DNA of 64,000 bases from Pseudoruegeria sp039972875 (GTDB taxonomy: Bacteria; Pseudomonadota; Alphaproteobacteria; Rhodobacterales; Rhodobacteraceae), in the NCBI GenBank assembly GCA_039972875.1, contig JBDWMA010000063.1:31626-95625 (forward strand). Direction: 5' to 3'. Shown here piece by piece: positions 18,368-26,803 of the stretch. The position numbers were made by a program, and so were the translations under genes. Under the pieces are notes generated by a model. It worked only from the letters and a program-made list of their open reading frames with translations, made no database searches and had not been told where the DNA came from. Each line of letters opens with the position of its first letter. Positions within the stretch are counted from its first letter, which is position 1.

Positions 18368-19216
18368 ATGAACGAACAGACAAACGTGACACAAGCGCCC
18401 GCAAAAGCCGTCCCCACCCTACCCGACGCCCAGACTGTAACCGAGGTTAAGCACTGGACGGACCGGCTGTTTTCCTTCCGTTGTACACGACCAGCATCTT
18501 TGCGGTTCCGCTCCGGCGAATTCGTAATGATCGGTTTGATGAATGACCCGGATCCTAAGACCGGCAAGGTCAAACCATTGCTGCGCGCCTATTCCATCGC
18601 CTCCCCGAGCTGGGACGAAGAGATGGAATTCTACTCAATCAAAGTGCAGGACGGTCCACTAACTTCTCGCCTTCAGCACATCAAAGTCGGCGATGAAATT
18701 ATTCTCCGCCCCAAACCTGTTGGTACCTTGGTACATGACGCATTAATTCCGGGCAAACGCATCTGGTTCTTTGCAACTGGAACAGGCTTTGCTCCCTTTG
18801 CATCGCTTCTGCGTGAACCACAGACCTATGAGGATTACGATGAGGTCATCATCACCCACACTTGCCGCGAAGTCGGCGAGTTGGAGTATGGCGCCAAGCT
18901 CATCGAAGATGTCAAAAACGATGAAATGCTCGCGGAATTGATGGGCGAAGGGTTCGCGGATAAAATCCGTTACTACCCGACAACCACACGCGAAGAGAGC
19001 CCAAAGATGGGTCGTATCACCGATCTGATGCGCTCCGGTGAAGTCTATAAGGATCTTAACGTTGATCCAATCAACCCGGAGTCTGATCGTGCAATGGTCT
19101 GTGGCAACCTCGCCTTTAACATCGACATCAAAGAGCTGCTAGAGGGATATGGCCTTGAAGAAGGTGCCAATTCAAAGCCCGCACAATACGTGGTTGAGAA
19201 AGCATTTCTGGATTAA
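18368..19216 (+). CDS. fpr: Ferredoxin--NADP+ reductase
   Basis: A 282-residue FAD enzyme exchanging electrons between NADPH and ferredoxin or flavodoxin. The FAD-binding RAYSIASPSWDEEMEFYSI (about residues 70-90) and the NADP-binding GTGFAPFASLL (about 135-145) are intact, and the C-terminal VVEKAF is typical of the bacterial Fpr subclass. The ATG at 18368 is preferred on family N-termini over an in-frame ATG at 18332. It follows the sulfite reductase operon by 73 bases and likely supplies its reductant, but it also serves general redox defence. Confidence 0.93.
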   Translation: MNEQTNVTQAPAKAVPTLPDAQTVTEVKHWTDRLFSFRCTRPASLRFRSGEFVMIGLMNDPDPKTGKVKPLLRAYSIASPSWDEEMEFYSIKVQDGPLTSRLQHIKVGDEIILRPKPVGTLVHDALIPGKRIWFFATGTGFAPFASLLREPQTYEDYDEVIITHTCREVGELEYGAKLIEDVKNDEMLAELMGEGFADKIRYYPTTTREESPKMGRITDLMRSGEVYKDLNVDPINPESDRAMVCGNLAFNIDIKELLEGYGLEEGANSKPAQYVVEKAFLD

Positions 19217-19271
19217 GATTGTCCGCGACTGATTTCAGACATTGATCGGATCAGCAGCAACAAAAACAAAA

Positions 19272-19304
19272 AAAACGCCGCCTGATTGGGCGGCGTTTTC
19301 GTTT
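19272..19304. terminator. Bidirectional intrinsic terminator
   Basis: CGCCGCC and GGCGGCG pair around TGATTG, flanked by an A-tract before and TTTTCGTTT after. It sits between the fpr stop and the convergent repeat-protein gene, and can end both transcripts. Confidence 0.9.
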
Positions 19305-19319
19305 GTCAGGAATGTAGGC

Positions 19320-20111
19320 TTACATGCCTAAAGCCACCTTAACTTGATCAAGAGCCGCTTGTAGCAAAGCCGGGTTAGACGCTGCTTGCTCTACAGTGGT
19401 TTTCAGCAGTGCTTTCTGAGCGTCATCCATTGGTGCAGCATCAATCAACTGATTTACAGTATCCTGGCTGAACGTCGCCGCCGTAAAGGCATCGGTCGTC
19501 GCTGCAGTATCTGCCACCGCGTCAGTTGCTGTGTCAGTTGCTTCGGTTACAGACTCCGTAACTGCGTCTGTGGCTTCAGTGGCCAGCTCTGTAGCAGCTT
19601 CGGTTGCATCTGTGGCCGCCTCAGTAGCTGCGTCGGTGGTCTCGGTCGCCAATGCAGTCGCTGATTCAGTGGCTTTTGTTGCCGCTGCAGTCGCAGATTC
19701 GACAGCATCCGTCGTCGCTTCAGTTGCAGAATCGGCAGCCTCAGTGGCCAGCTCTGTGGCCTCACCAGCTGTATCGGTGACAGCATCCGCGGCATCTTTT
19801 GCCATTTCAGCAGCCGCCTCAGTTGCCTCATCGGCAGCGGCCTCAACAGCGTCAGCAGCTTCTGTTGCCAGGTCTGTCGCAGCTTCGACAGCCTCTGTAG
19901 CGGCTTCTTCAACTGCATCAGTGGCTTCTTCGGTGACTTCAGCAGCCGCATCAGCAGCAGCCTCAACAGCTTCTTTAACGGCCTCTTTGGCCTCTTGCGC
20001 TGCACCTTTGGCCTCTTCAACAGCCGTCGCCGGTTCCTGCTGCTGATAGATAGCATAGCCAGCCACACCAGCGGCGGCCAACAATAAAACGACGATTATA
20101 TTCTTGTTCAT
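19320..20111 (-). CDS. Ala/Thr/Glu-rich repeat protein with N-terminal membrane anchor
   Basis: A 263-residue protein I cannot assign to a known function. Residues 5-22 (IIVVLLLAAAGVAGYAIY) form a signal anchor. Residues about 30-205 are low-complexity helix built from Ala, Thr, Glu and Asp in a short repeating pattern (ATEAATD, AADAVE, ATELATEA). Such sequence resembles LEA-like or apolipoprotein-like amphipathic helices. Residues about 210-263 are a normal-looking small domain ending LDQVKVALGM. The strongly biased composition makes long shadow frames on both strands. It is a monocistron with its own terminator. Confidence 0.75.
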   Translation of the reverse strand: MNKNIIVVLLLAAAGVAGYAIYQQQEPATAVEEAKGAAQEAKEAVKEAVEAAADAAAEVTEEATDAVEEAATEAVEAATDLATEAADAVEAAADEATEAAAEMAKDAADAVTDTAGEATELATEAADSATEATTDAVESATAAATKATESATALATETTDAATEAATDATEAATELATEATDAVTESVTEATDTATDAVADTAATTDAFTAATFSQDTVNQLIDAAPMDDAQKALLKTTVEQAASNPALLQAALDQVKVALGM

Positions 20112-20222
20112 ATCGAACCCTTTTAGGTCTCAAATTTCAGTTTTGTGTAGATGCCCCCAAGGGAAAACAGCCGCAAGGGGAAAATCCTGATAATAACGTC
20201 GAGACTATACGTGGAATTGCTG

Positions 20223-20251
20223 TTGAAAGCTCCGCGAACAGTGTCTATTTT
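20223..20251 (+). promoter_or_regulatory. Probable sigma-70 promoter of infC
   Basis: TTGAAA and TATTTT are separated by 17 bases and end about 35 bases before the infC start. Five of six -35 bases and four of six -10 bases match consensus. Confidence 0.5.
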
Positions 20252-20286
20252 CCCCGATATATTGACATAACTTAAGGATCACGACC

Positions 20287-20832
20287 ATAGCCCGTAGACC
20301 CCACAATGCCCCGCCCCAACGTGACACAGGCCCCCGCGTTAACGAACGTATCCGCGCGCCTGAGATCCGGTTGATTGGCGCCGAGGGCGAAAACGTCGGC
20401 GTTGTCCACCCTGCAAAAGCCATGGACCTCGCTGCTGAGGCGGGTCTTGACCTTGTTGAGATTTCCCCGAATGCGACCCCTCCGGTTTGCAAAATCATGG
20501 ACTTCGGCAAGTTCAAATATGAACAGCAAAAGCGCGAAAGCGAAGCACGTAAAAAGCAAAAAACCATCGAAGTAAAAGAGGTGAAATTTCGCCCAAATAC
20601 CGATGTGCATGACTACGGCGTAAAGATGCGTAACGTGCTGAAGTTCCTTGAGAATGGGGACAAAGTAAAAATCTCCCTACGGTTTCGCGGTCGTGAAATG
20701 GCCCACCAAAATCTGGGTCGTGAATTGCTGGAACGCGTAGCTGTGGATGTCAAAGAACATGGTAAAGTCGAGAGCATTCCAAAAATGGAAGGCCGTCAGA
20801 TGATCATGATGATTGGCCCACTTCCAAAATAA
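20287..20832 (+). CDS. infC: Translation initiation factor IF-3
   Basis: IF-3 binds the 30S subunit, checks start-codon pairing and prevents premature 50S joining. Reading upstream from the obvious body gives ARRPHNAPPQRDTGPRVNERIR, the conserved alphaproteobacterial IF-3 N-terminus, preceded by ATA at 20287. AAGGA lies eight bases before it. The frame is closed upstream by TGA at 20263 and offers no ATG, GTG or TTG before 20371, which is well inside the domain. The resulting 181 residues equal the family length. Rare start codons in infC permit autoregulation in E. coli (AUU); the same logic probably applies here. A terminator follows; rpmI and rplT do not. Confidence 0.9.
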   Translation: MARRPHNAPPQRDTGPRVNERIRAPEIRLIGAEGENVGVVHPAKAMDLAAEAGLDLVEISPNATPPVCKIMDFGKFKYEQQKRESEARKKQKTIEVKEVKFRPNTDVHDYGVKMRNVLKFLENGDKVKISLRFRGREMAHQNLGRELLERVAVDVKEHGKVESIPKMEGRQMIMMIGPLPK

Positions 20833-20860
20833 CAAAATCCAAAGCCCAACAGCTTTGAAA

Positions 20861-20887
20861 CCCGCCTGTAATCAGGCGGGTTTTTTT
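20861..20887 (+). terminator. Intrinsic terminator of infC
   Basis: CCCGCCTG and CAGGCGGG pair around TAAT and are followed by seven T residues, 28 bases after the infC stop. Confidence 0.95.
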
Positions 20888-21064
20888 GATGTCAAAGCTC
20901 CGAATAATCGCTGATTTTTGAACAAGGATCTGCGCAATGTATCGCCCATGAATTCTGCAAAACCGGCAACCTTTAGCCGTTGCTTGAGGGTGAACCGTAA
21001 TTATCGTTCTGCCCCGCAAGGCGAAAAGAGAATCATCAACGGGGTTTTAGGAGGCCGAACAAAG

Positions 21065-22069
21065 CTACCGTTTGCGATCCCGAGGCTGCGGACGGCTTGG
21101 AATTTCTTTTAAAAGCCCCCCCACACCCATTGCTGCTATGTCAGCACCCTCAATTTCAACGCCACACAGCAACCGCTCCATGACCCAATCCGCGCCGTTC
21201 ATAACGGGTGATCTTACACAGCCCGGCAAACCAATCACGGGGCCATCACGCAAAACCCCATAGAACAGTAAATTCCCCGGATCGACAGGCATCCCAAATC
21301 GTGTCACAGATCCGCCTGCCTCACGCAAACTTTGAGGGCCAACATCTAAGGGATCGGATGTGGCAGAGGCCGTCAGGATCATAACCGCCGCCCCTTTTGC
21401 GCCTAACAACGCTTGCGACAGATCTTTTATTTCGTGACGACAGACCAAAACTTCGCACAATGTAACATCTAAAGCGGCAAGGCGGTTTTTGATCGCCTTG
21501 ATCCCCTTCTCATCCTGCAGTGCGGTATCGGCTTCGGTTTCAGTTAAAATTAGAGAGACCGTCCGATATGTTGCGACTTTTAACCGGATCGCATCTTGAG
21601 CGCATACTATGACCTGATCCATGTCCCGCGAAGCAACGGCATAAGATATGATTTTAATCGTCGCGACCATTCCGCGGTCGCGCATCCGCGCAAATGGAGC
21701 AACGGTAGCTACGGTAATCATGGGATCAATGGCATTGGCCTTAGCAATCGCTACCTCGTCAATTTCCGCTATACCATTGCAATTGGCATAGATGTTAACC
21801 CGCCCGGTAAATGGGTTCGCAACCTGAAGGTTGACCGCATCGGGGTTGGGAACAAGACTGGCCGCAAAAATCGCTGCCGCATCGTCCTCATGTAAATCAC
21901 CGTCTTCGGGTTGGGCCACCACCACTGTGTCATGCCCTGCCAAAGACAACTCTTTCAAATCATCTGCGTCCAAAAATAGCCCCTTGCGCAGCCGACGGGT
22001 CGCACCTTGTAGAGAATGGGCTAAAATTGCGCCGCCGGCCTCTGATACCGGAACGGATCCGAACTTCAT
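21065..22069 (-). CDS. Molybdopterin-binding domain protein (MoeA/Mog-like)
   Basis: A 334-residue protein with a molybdopterin-binding fold of the MoaB/Mog type. The C-terminal half shows ILTASATSDPLDVGPQSLREAGG and FGMPVDPGNLLFYG, typical of MoeA-like proteins that accompany xanthine dehydrogenase or CO dehydrogenase maturation genes. Some homologues carry an extra MobA-like nucleotidyltransferase domain; this one does not. It overlaps the xdhC stop by ATGA, so the two are coupled. No molybdo-hydroxylase structural genes are in the window. Confidence 0.8.
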   Translation of the reverse strand: MKFGSVPVSEAGGAILAHSLQGATRRLRKGLFLDADDLKELSLAGHDTVVVAQPEDGDLHEDDAAAIFAASLVPNPDAVNLQVANPFTGRVNIYANCNGIAEIDEVAIAKANAIDPMITVATVAPFARMRDRGMVATIKIISYAVASRDMDQVIVCAQDAIRLKVATYRTVSLILTETEADTALQDEKGIKAIKNRLAALDVTLCEVLVCRHEIKDLSQALLGAKGAAVMILTASATSDPLDVGPQSLREAGGSVTRFGMPVDPGNLLFYGVLRDGPVIGLPGCVRSPVMNGADWVMERLLCGVEIEGADIAAMGVGGLLKEIPSRPQPRDRKR

Positions 22070-23037
22070 AATGTCTTACGCAAGTGTTGAGTCACTTCTG
22101 CCATAATCGATATCGCTATTTCTGCCGGAGATTTCCCCCCAATATCCAAGCCAACGGGCGCATGAATCCGCTCTATAGTTTCTTGGGTGTAGCCACGTTC
22201 CATTAATCGAGCGACTCGTTTGGCATGGGTGCGTGTTGATCCAAGACTGCCCAAATAAAAGACCTCACTTTGCAATGCAGCTTCAATCGCCGGATCGTCT
22301 AGCTTGGGATCATGGGTTAATGTAACAACAGCCGTGCGCGCATCAAGTCCATAGCTTTGCAGAGCAGCGTCCGGCCAGTCATCCAAGATGGTTGCCCCTG
22401 GAAATCTGGCTTGTGTGCCAAAGGCAGGTCGTGGATCAATCAATATCGCGTCATAACCAGCCAACTGCGCCATAACCATCAGTGGCTGCGCAATATGAAC
22501 CGCCCCAACCACAGCCATTCTTAGTGGTGGATTGTGAATAGCGATGAATGCACTGTCTTCAAAACCAGATTTATCCGACACAAACCGGCTTGATAAAGCC
22601 CCTTCTCGTCCAACAAGAGACCGCACCCAAGTCTCTGTATTGACCTGATAGGCCACCGCCTCGCGGTTGGCACGCGCGGCAACCAAATCGGCCAGCAACG
22701 TCTCTGGAAGTTCAGAGCCAACGGGCTCCACAAGAATGCGTATCCGCCCACCGCAGGCAAGGCCCACAGCATAAGCGTCATCATCGCTGACGCCGTATTC
22801 CAAAATTCGAGATCCACCTGCCTCTACGGCCTCCAGCGCTTCAACAACTACTGCGCCTTCGACACAGCCACCTGACACTGAACCAACAATCTCGGCGTCC
22901 CCGCTGATGGCAAGTTGACTGCCAACGGGTCGCGGTGCGGAGCCCCAAGTTTCGACTACCGTCGCTAAAGCTGCCCCGCGCCCGTCTCGATGCCATTCGA
23001 GCGCTGTTTCTGGAATATTATCAAAGCCTTGCATCAT
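22066..23037 (-). CDS. XdhC/CoxF-family molybdenum cofactor maturation protein
   Basis: A 323-residue protein of the XdhC/CoxI family, which binds molybdenum cofactor, promotes its sulfuration and hands it to xanthine dehydrogenase-type enzymes. The N-terminal XdhC region contains GSAPRPVGSQLAI and GSVSGGCVEG; the C-terminal Rossmann-like domain contains LTHDPKLDDPAIEAAL and YLGSLGSTRTHAKR. The ATG at 23037 follows AAAGGATATTG; TTG and ATG neighbours are alternatives. It is the first gene of a two-gene operon. Confidence 0.87.
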   Translation of the reverse strand: MMQGFDNIPETALEWHRDGRGAALATVVETWGSAPRPVGSQLAISGDAEIVGSVSGGCVEGAVVVEALEAVEAGGSRILEYGVSDDDAYAVGLACGGRIRILVEPVGSELPETLLADLVAARANREAVAYQVNTETWVRSLVGREGALSSRFVSDKSGFEDSAFIAIHNPPLRMAVVGAVHIAQPLMVMAQLAGYDAILIDPRPAFGTQARFPGATILDDWPDAALQSYGLDARTAVVTLTHDPKLDDPAIEAALQSEVFYLGSLGSTRTHAKRVARLMERGYTQETIERIHAPVGLDIGGKSPAEIAISIMAEVTQHLRKTL

Positions 23038-23110
23038 CAATATCCTTTGCCGCCATGAGTCATCTTGGCCTTATTGAGGGACTAGGGAGAAGAGATGTTG
23101 TGCCCTGAGC

Positions 23111-23160
23111 GCGAATAAAATCGGCTTCCTTATTCGCTTCACATTCACGCAGCCCCCCCC
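23111..23160. other. Hairpin and C8 tract in xdhC/glycosyltransferase spacer
   Basis: In the 299-base divergent spacer, GCGAATAA and TTATTCGC (23111-23137) form an 8-bp stem with an 11-base loop, and a run of eight C residues lies at 23153-23160. No promoter consensus is convincing. Confidence 0.3.
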
Positions 23161-23336
23161 TCGTGTGCTGCGCAAAATGCCGAGCTATCTTATGTATTAC
23201 AACTGACAATAAGAATTTTTCAATGCGGCATACTGTTTCCCAACAGCTAATCCGACTATGCTATTGAAGCATAGAGAAACCGTAGCCGCCTCTAAAACCA
23301 ACTTTAATACACCAAATTGCTGGAAAGAATTTGCCC

Positions 23337-24422
23337 ATGTCGTCCATCCTGATCGTCACGACCGTTCGCGACGAAGGCCCCTTTCTCATCGACTGGATCG
23401 CGCATCATCGGGCCTTAGGTGTGACGGATTTTTTGATTTACAGCAATGACTGTAGCGACGGAACGCATGTGCTGCTTGACCGGCTTCAGGATGCGGGCAT
23501 CCTGCACCATGTGCCCCAATTGGTGGCGCGGAACAAAACGCCCCAGTGGCAGGCGTTGAAATCGGCATGGGATCATCCGCTGCGCCTCGCGGCGGACTGG
23601 ATTATTGTCATGGATTGCGATGAATACATTAGCCTTGCGGATCATGTGCCTGATCTGGATGCCCTAATCGCAGGTTGTCCAGATAACATGGATGCACTGG
23701 CCTTGGCGTGGCGGTTCTTTGGCAATAACAGCGTTCAGCATTTTGTTGATGTACCGGTCACCACCCAATTTACCCGCGCAGCGCCTGAGCCCTGCCCATT
23801 TCCTTTGAATGCGAGCTTTTTTAAGACGCTGGTCCGCAATGGATCTCGGTTACAAAAACTTGGTGTGCATCGACCAAAATTCAAAAACAAAACCCGTCAC
23901 GGACAATCGGTATGGGTGGACGGCTCTGCTCGTCCATTGCCCCCCCGATATTCAGAGAACGACGGACCGATTTCACTCCTTGGTCTGACAGACCACACTG
24001 AGCTTGTGCGAATGAACCATTATTCGCTTCGCTCCGCTCAGAGTTTTTTGATCAAACGCGCCCGAGGTTTGCCAAATCACACAGAGCGAGAGATTGATCT
24101 GGCCTATTGGGTCGAACGAAATTTCAACACAGAAGAAGACAGTCGAATTACCAACGCGTTTGAACGAGCTGATGTAGACCGAAAGTACATTCTATCTCTC
24201 CCCGGCGTAAACGACGCACATGTTGCTGCGGTCGACCACCATCAACGCGCCATTGACCAGATACTAAAGGATCCGGACATCATCTATTTCTACAGCCGGT
24301 TACTTTTGGCCCCTTCGACCCCAACGCTGTCGCACGAAACGGCGGCCTCTGTGTTTGACCTCCATCGCAAAGCAGCGGTTGAGGCGCAAAAAACATCCCA
24401 TCACAAAAGCAGGTCTGAATAA
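23337..24422 (+). CDS. Glycosyltransferase family 2-like protein
   Basis: A 361-residue cytoplasmic protein of the GT2-like group (Glyco_tranf_2_4 type). The N-terminus ILIVTTVRDEGPFLIDWIAHHRALGV is the sugar-nucleotide binding start, and VMDCDEYI near residue 90 is the DXD-like metal site. LGVHRPKF and the NHYSLRSAQSFLIKR region are also typical. The sugar and acceptor are unknown; the family often decorates surface polysaccharide. The ATG at 23337 follows GGAAAG. An uncharacterised gene follows on the same strand. Confidence 0.85.
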   Translation: MSSILIVTTVRDEGPFLIDWIAHHRALGVTDFLIYSNDCSDGTHVLLDRLQDAGILHHVPQLVARNKTPQWQALKSAWDHPLRLAADWIIVMDCDEYISLADHVPDLDALIAGCPDNMDALALAWRFFGNNSVQHFVDVPVTTQFTRAAPEPCPFPLNASFFKTLVRNGSRLQKLGVHRPKFKNKTRHGQSVWVDGSARPLPPRYSENDGPISLLGLTDHTELVRMNHYSLRSAQSFLIKRARGLPNHTEREIDLAYWVERNFNTEEDSRITNAFERADVDRKYILSLPGVNDAHVAAVDHHQRAIDQILKDPDIIYFYSRLLLAPSTPTLSHETAASVFDLHRKAAVEAQKTSHHKSRSE

Positions 24423-24592
24423 GATCTAAGCTATCTCTTATTTTTGTAAAATTGTTGGAGATAGTCTCGAATAATTCTCACAAATTCCTAGATCTGACGT
24501 CCCCCCATCCTAATTTGGACAAATTGCTCGGTATAAAGAAGAGAGTTAACACGACACATATTTTTGCTTAAAGAGTTTGGGATGTACAACCA

Positions 24593-25558
24593 ATGAACAA
24601 GGTAACTGAGTTGATCAAAGAGGACAGCATTGATCAGGACTTAGCCAAAAGGCTGCAAGCGCTTGATGATATTGGCGAAGAACGGGGGCACTTTTTGCCA
24701 CTCGGTCCAGATCACAGCGCCATTTTCACCGATGACTCTACTACATTACTGGTCACTTTTGAATCGCTTCCTGAACTGGATGAGCAAAACTCTGATGGCC
24801 TCCCACTTGGGTTTGAACTGGTGGAGGGCACAGATTGGTCACAATTGTGCATCCTGTCCCATACCAATGGCTGGTTTCGCGACCAATATATCTATCGATA
24901 CATTGACCGGCTGACCGATGACGGTTTCTTTGATGATTTTGACAAAGTCATTTTCTATGGTGCCGGCGCTTGCGGTTATGCAGCGGCTGCATATTCTGTT
25001 GCGGCCCCCGGTGCGACGGTCATTTGTATACAGCCTCAGGCCACACTGGACCCTGAGGAAACACCTTGGGAAAGTCGATTTCCAACGTCTTCCAACTCTG
25101 ATTTTACAGGCAGATATGCCTATGCACCCGATATGATACAGGCCGCCGCTGATGCCTATATCCTGTTTGACCCATCTGAGACGCAAGATGCCCAACATGC
25201 TGCTTTGTTTGACAACTCACATGTGTCCCAAATTCTGTGTCGTTACATGGGCCCCGATATTTTAGAAGCGTGTTTAGAAATCGACATTCTTAAACCTATG
25301 ATATTGGCCGCGGCTGACCCTAATTTTGATGAAAGCAACATCTATCATCTCCTTCGGAACCGACGTCAGTTTCCAAAATTCCGGGATAAATTACTTATAG
25401 AGGCCCGCAGTCGCGGAAAAATCCGCATGACACACGATGCCGCTCGGTTTGCGATCAATGAATATGGAAACACTCGGATCGCCCGAAAAATCCTGCGGTG
25501 GTCCCAAAACGCTGAAAACCGTCGCACTCAAACCCTTGTAGAACAGACCGCCTCTTAA
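24593..25558 (+). CDS. Uncharacterised protein, alpha/beta-hydrolase-like
   Basis: I do not recognise a characterised function. The 321-residue protein has no signal peptide or membrane helix. Its middle (about residues 118-130, VIFYGAGACGYAA) aligns with the nucleophile elbow of hydrolase-like capsule/polysaccharide proteins, which read YGAS-x-GG; the serine is replaced, so hydrolysis is unlikely. The C-terminal 60 residues are basic and helical. It lies 170 bases after the glycosyltransferase, so a shared surface-glycan role is possible. The gene ends with a 4-base overlap with the convergent ureG. Confidence 0.65.
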   Translation: MNKVTELIKEDSIDQDLAKRLQALDDIGEERGHFLPLGPDHSAIFTDDSTTLLVTFESLPELDEQNSDGLPLGFELVEGTDWSQLCILSHTNGWFRDQYIYRYIDRLTDDGFFDDFDKVIFYGAGACGYAAAAYSVAAPGATVICIQPQATLDPEETPWESRFPTSSNSDFTGRYAYAPDMIQAAADAYILFDPSETQDAQHAALFDNSHVSQILCRYMGPDILEACLEIDILKPMILAAADPNFDESNIYHLLRNRRQFPKFRDKLLIEARSRGKIRMTHDAARFAINEYGNTRIARKILRWSQNAENRRTQTLVEQTAS

Positions 25559-26169
25559 AGGCCGCCCTCTTCTTTCAGGAACGCCACAATGTCAGCAATG
25601 CCTTGATTTGATTTCATCGACCCCATGACAAATGGCCGTGGCCCTCGGGCCTCGGTCGCATCCGCATGCAATTGATCCACATCGACACCAACATAAGGTG
25701 CAAGGTCAATTTTATTGATGATCAAAAGATCAGAGCGCGTCAGCCCCGGGCCTTTTTTGCGCGGAATATCTTGCCCCGCTGCTGTATCAATTACATAAAT
25801 CGTAAGATCAGCCAATTCCGGGCTAAATGTTGCAGCAAGATTATCTCCACCGCTTTCAATCAGCACAATGTCTAAGTCATCAAACGCGGTGCGCAACTCT
25901 GCGATGGCAGCCAGATTGATCGACGCATCCTCTCGGATCGCGGTGTGCGGACAACCGCCGGTTTCAACTCCGCGAATACGTTCCAATGGCAAAGCTTGTA
26001 CCCGCATCAAATATTCAGCGTCTTCTCGGGTGTATATATCGTTGGTAATAACCGCGACTGAAAAGTCTTCGCGCAAAGCAAGGCACAGTTTTTCTGTCAA
26101 TGTTGTTTTTCCAGCCCCCACCGGGCCGCCTATGCCAACACGTAAGGGTCCATTGTTGCTTGCCATCAT
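25555..26169 (-). CDS. ureG: Urease accessory GTPase UreG
   Basis: The 204-residue GTPase delivers nickel to the urease active site by driving conformational changes in the UreD-F-G complex. The P-loop GPVGAGKTT (about residues 15-23), the nickel-binding Cys-Pro-His in ETGGCPHTAIRED, and the G4-like NKIDL motif are present. It is the last gene of ureEFG, 10 bases after ureF. Confidence 0.97.
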   Translation of the reverse strand: MMASNNGPLRVGIGGPVGAGKTTLTEKLCLALREDFSVAVITNDIYTREDAEYLMRVQALPLERIRGVETGGCPHTAIREDASINLAAIAELRTAFDDLDIVLIESGGDNLAATFSPELADLTIYVIDTAAGQDIPRKKGPGLTRSDLLIINKIDLAPYVGVDVDQLHADATEARGPRPFVMGSMKSNQGIADIVAFLKEEGGL

Positions 26170-26179
26170 TTGCCTCGTT

Positions 26180-26803
26180 TCACGACCTGAACAGTCGGAC
26201 TTCCATCGTTTCGTGTTTCATTGCCGCCATATCACTGCCAAGTGCCGCCGTTCCGATCTGATCGATGCCCATGGTCTGCGCTGTGCTCGCGATCTGCAAA
26301 ATGATCGGGTGCAGCCGCGCCAGAACCAACTGCCCATCCGTTTGCCCCAATGGCACAAATCGAACAGCGGCGCTGATCAAATTACTTACGAAGCTATGCA
26401 AATAGAATGCGGTCACCTGAGAGGTCGACAACGACAAATGACGTGCTGCATGACCTATTGCAATCGGGAGCGGCCCATCCGCCACGGGATCAGGCAACAA
26501 ATGGGACACCGTTTGCGCAAAGGCTGCGCCTTGTGCTTCGGCCTCTTCTAATCGTTCTTTACTTGGGGCCATGGCCCGGTATTCGTTAAGGACATCCCTT
26601 CCCGAATGGGTAACACACAGGAAAACCGCGTCAGATAATCCAGATCCATGGCGCAAGACATCAGACAACCAAACAAACAAATCATCTGCCGATTGGATTC
26701 CCCCAGCATCAATGGCCTGCTCCAATCCATGGGAATATGCAAATCCACCTACAGGAAAAGCGGGTGACAGCCATTGATTAAGTTTTAACAGATCCCCAGT
26801 CAT
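26180..26803 (-). CDS. ureF: Urease accessory protein UreF
   Basis: A 207-residue all-helical protein that links UreD to UreG and gates GTP hydrolysis. The N-terminal LNQWLSPAFPVGGFAYSHGLEQAI and the later FYLHSFVSNLISAAVR are family signatures. It starts directly after the ureE stop, consistent with one transcript. Confidence 0.95.
   Translation of the reverse strand: MTGDLLKLNQWLSPAFPVGGFAYSHGLEQAIDAGGIQSADDLFVWLSDVLRHGSGLSDAVFLCVTHSGRDVLNEYRAMAPSKERLEEAEAQGAAFAQTVSHLLPDPVADGPLPIAIGHAARHLSLSTSQVTAFYLHSFVSNLISAAVRFVPLGQTDGQLVLARLHPIILQIASTAQTMGIDQIGTAALGSDMAAMKHETMEVRLFRS

Noticed and set aside
17719..18573. A 284-codon minus-strand frame opposite cysH, DUF934 and fpr
   Set aside because: It lies across three well-supported plus-strand genes that overlap each other, and its sequence matches no family pattern.
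19531..20046. Long plus-strand and alternate minus-strand frames (171-173 codons) over the repeat protein gene
   Set aside because: They are composition artefacts of the repetitive Ala/Thr/Glu codons, without ribosome sites or family-like sequence.
20371..20832. Shorter infC starting at TTG 20371
   Set aside because: It would remove the conserved N-terminal residues of IF-3, and no SD sequence precedes it.
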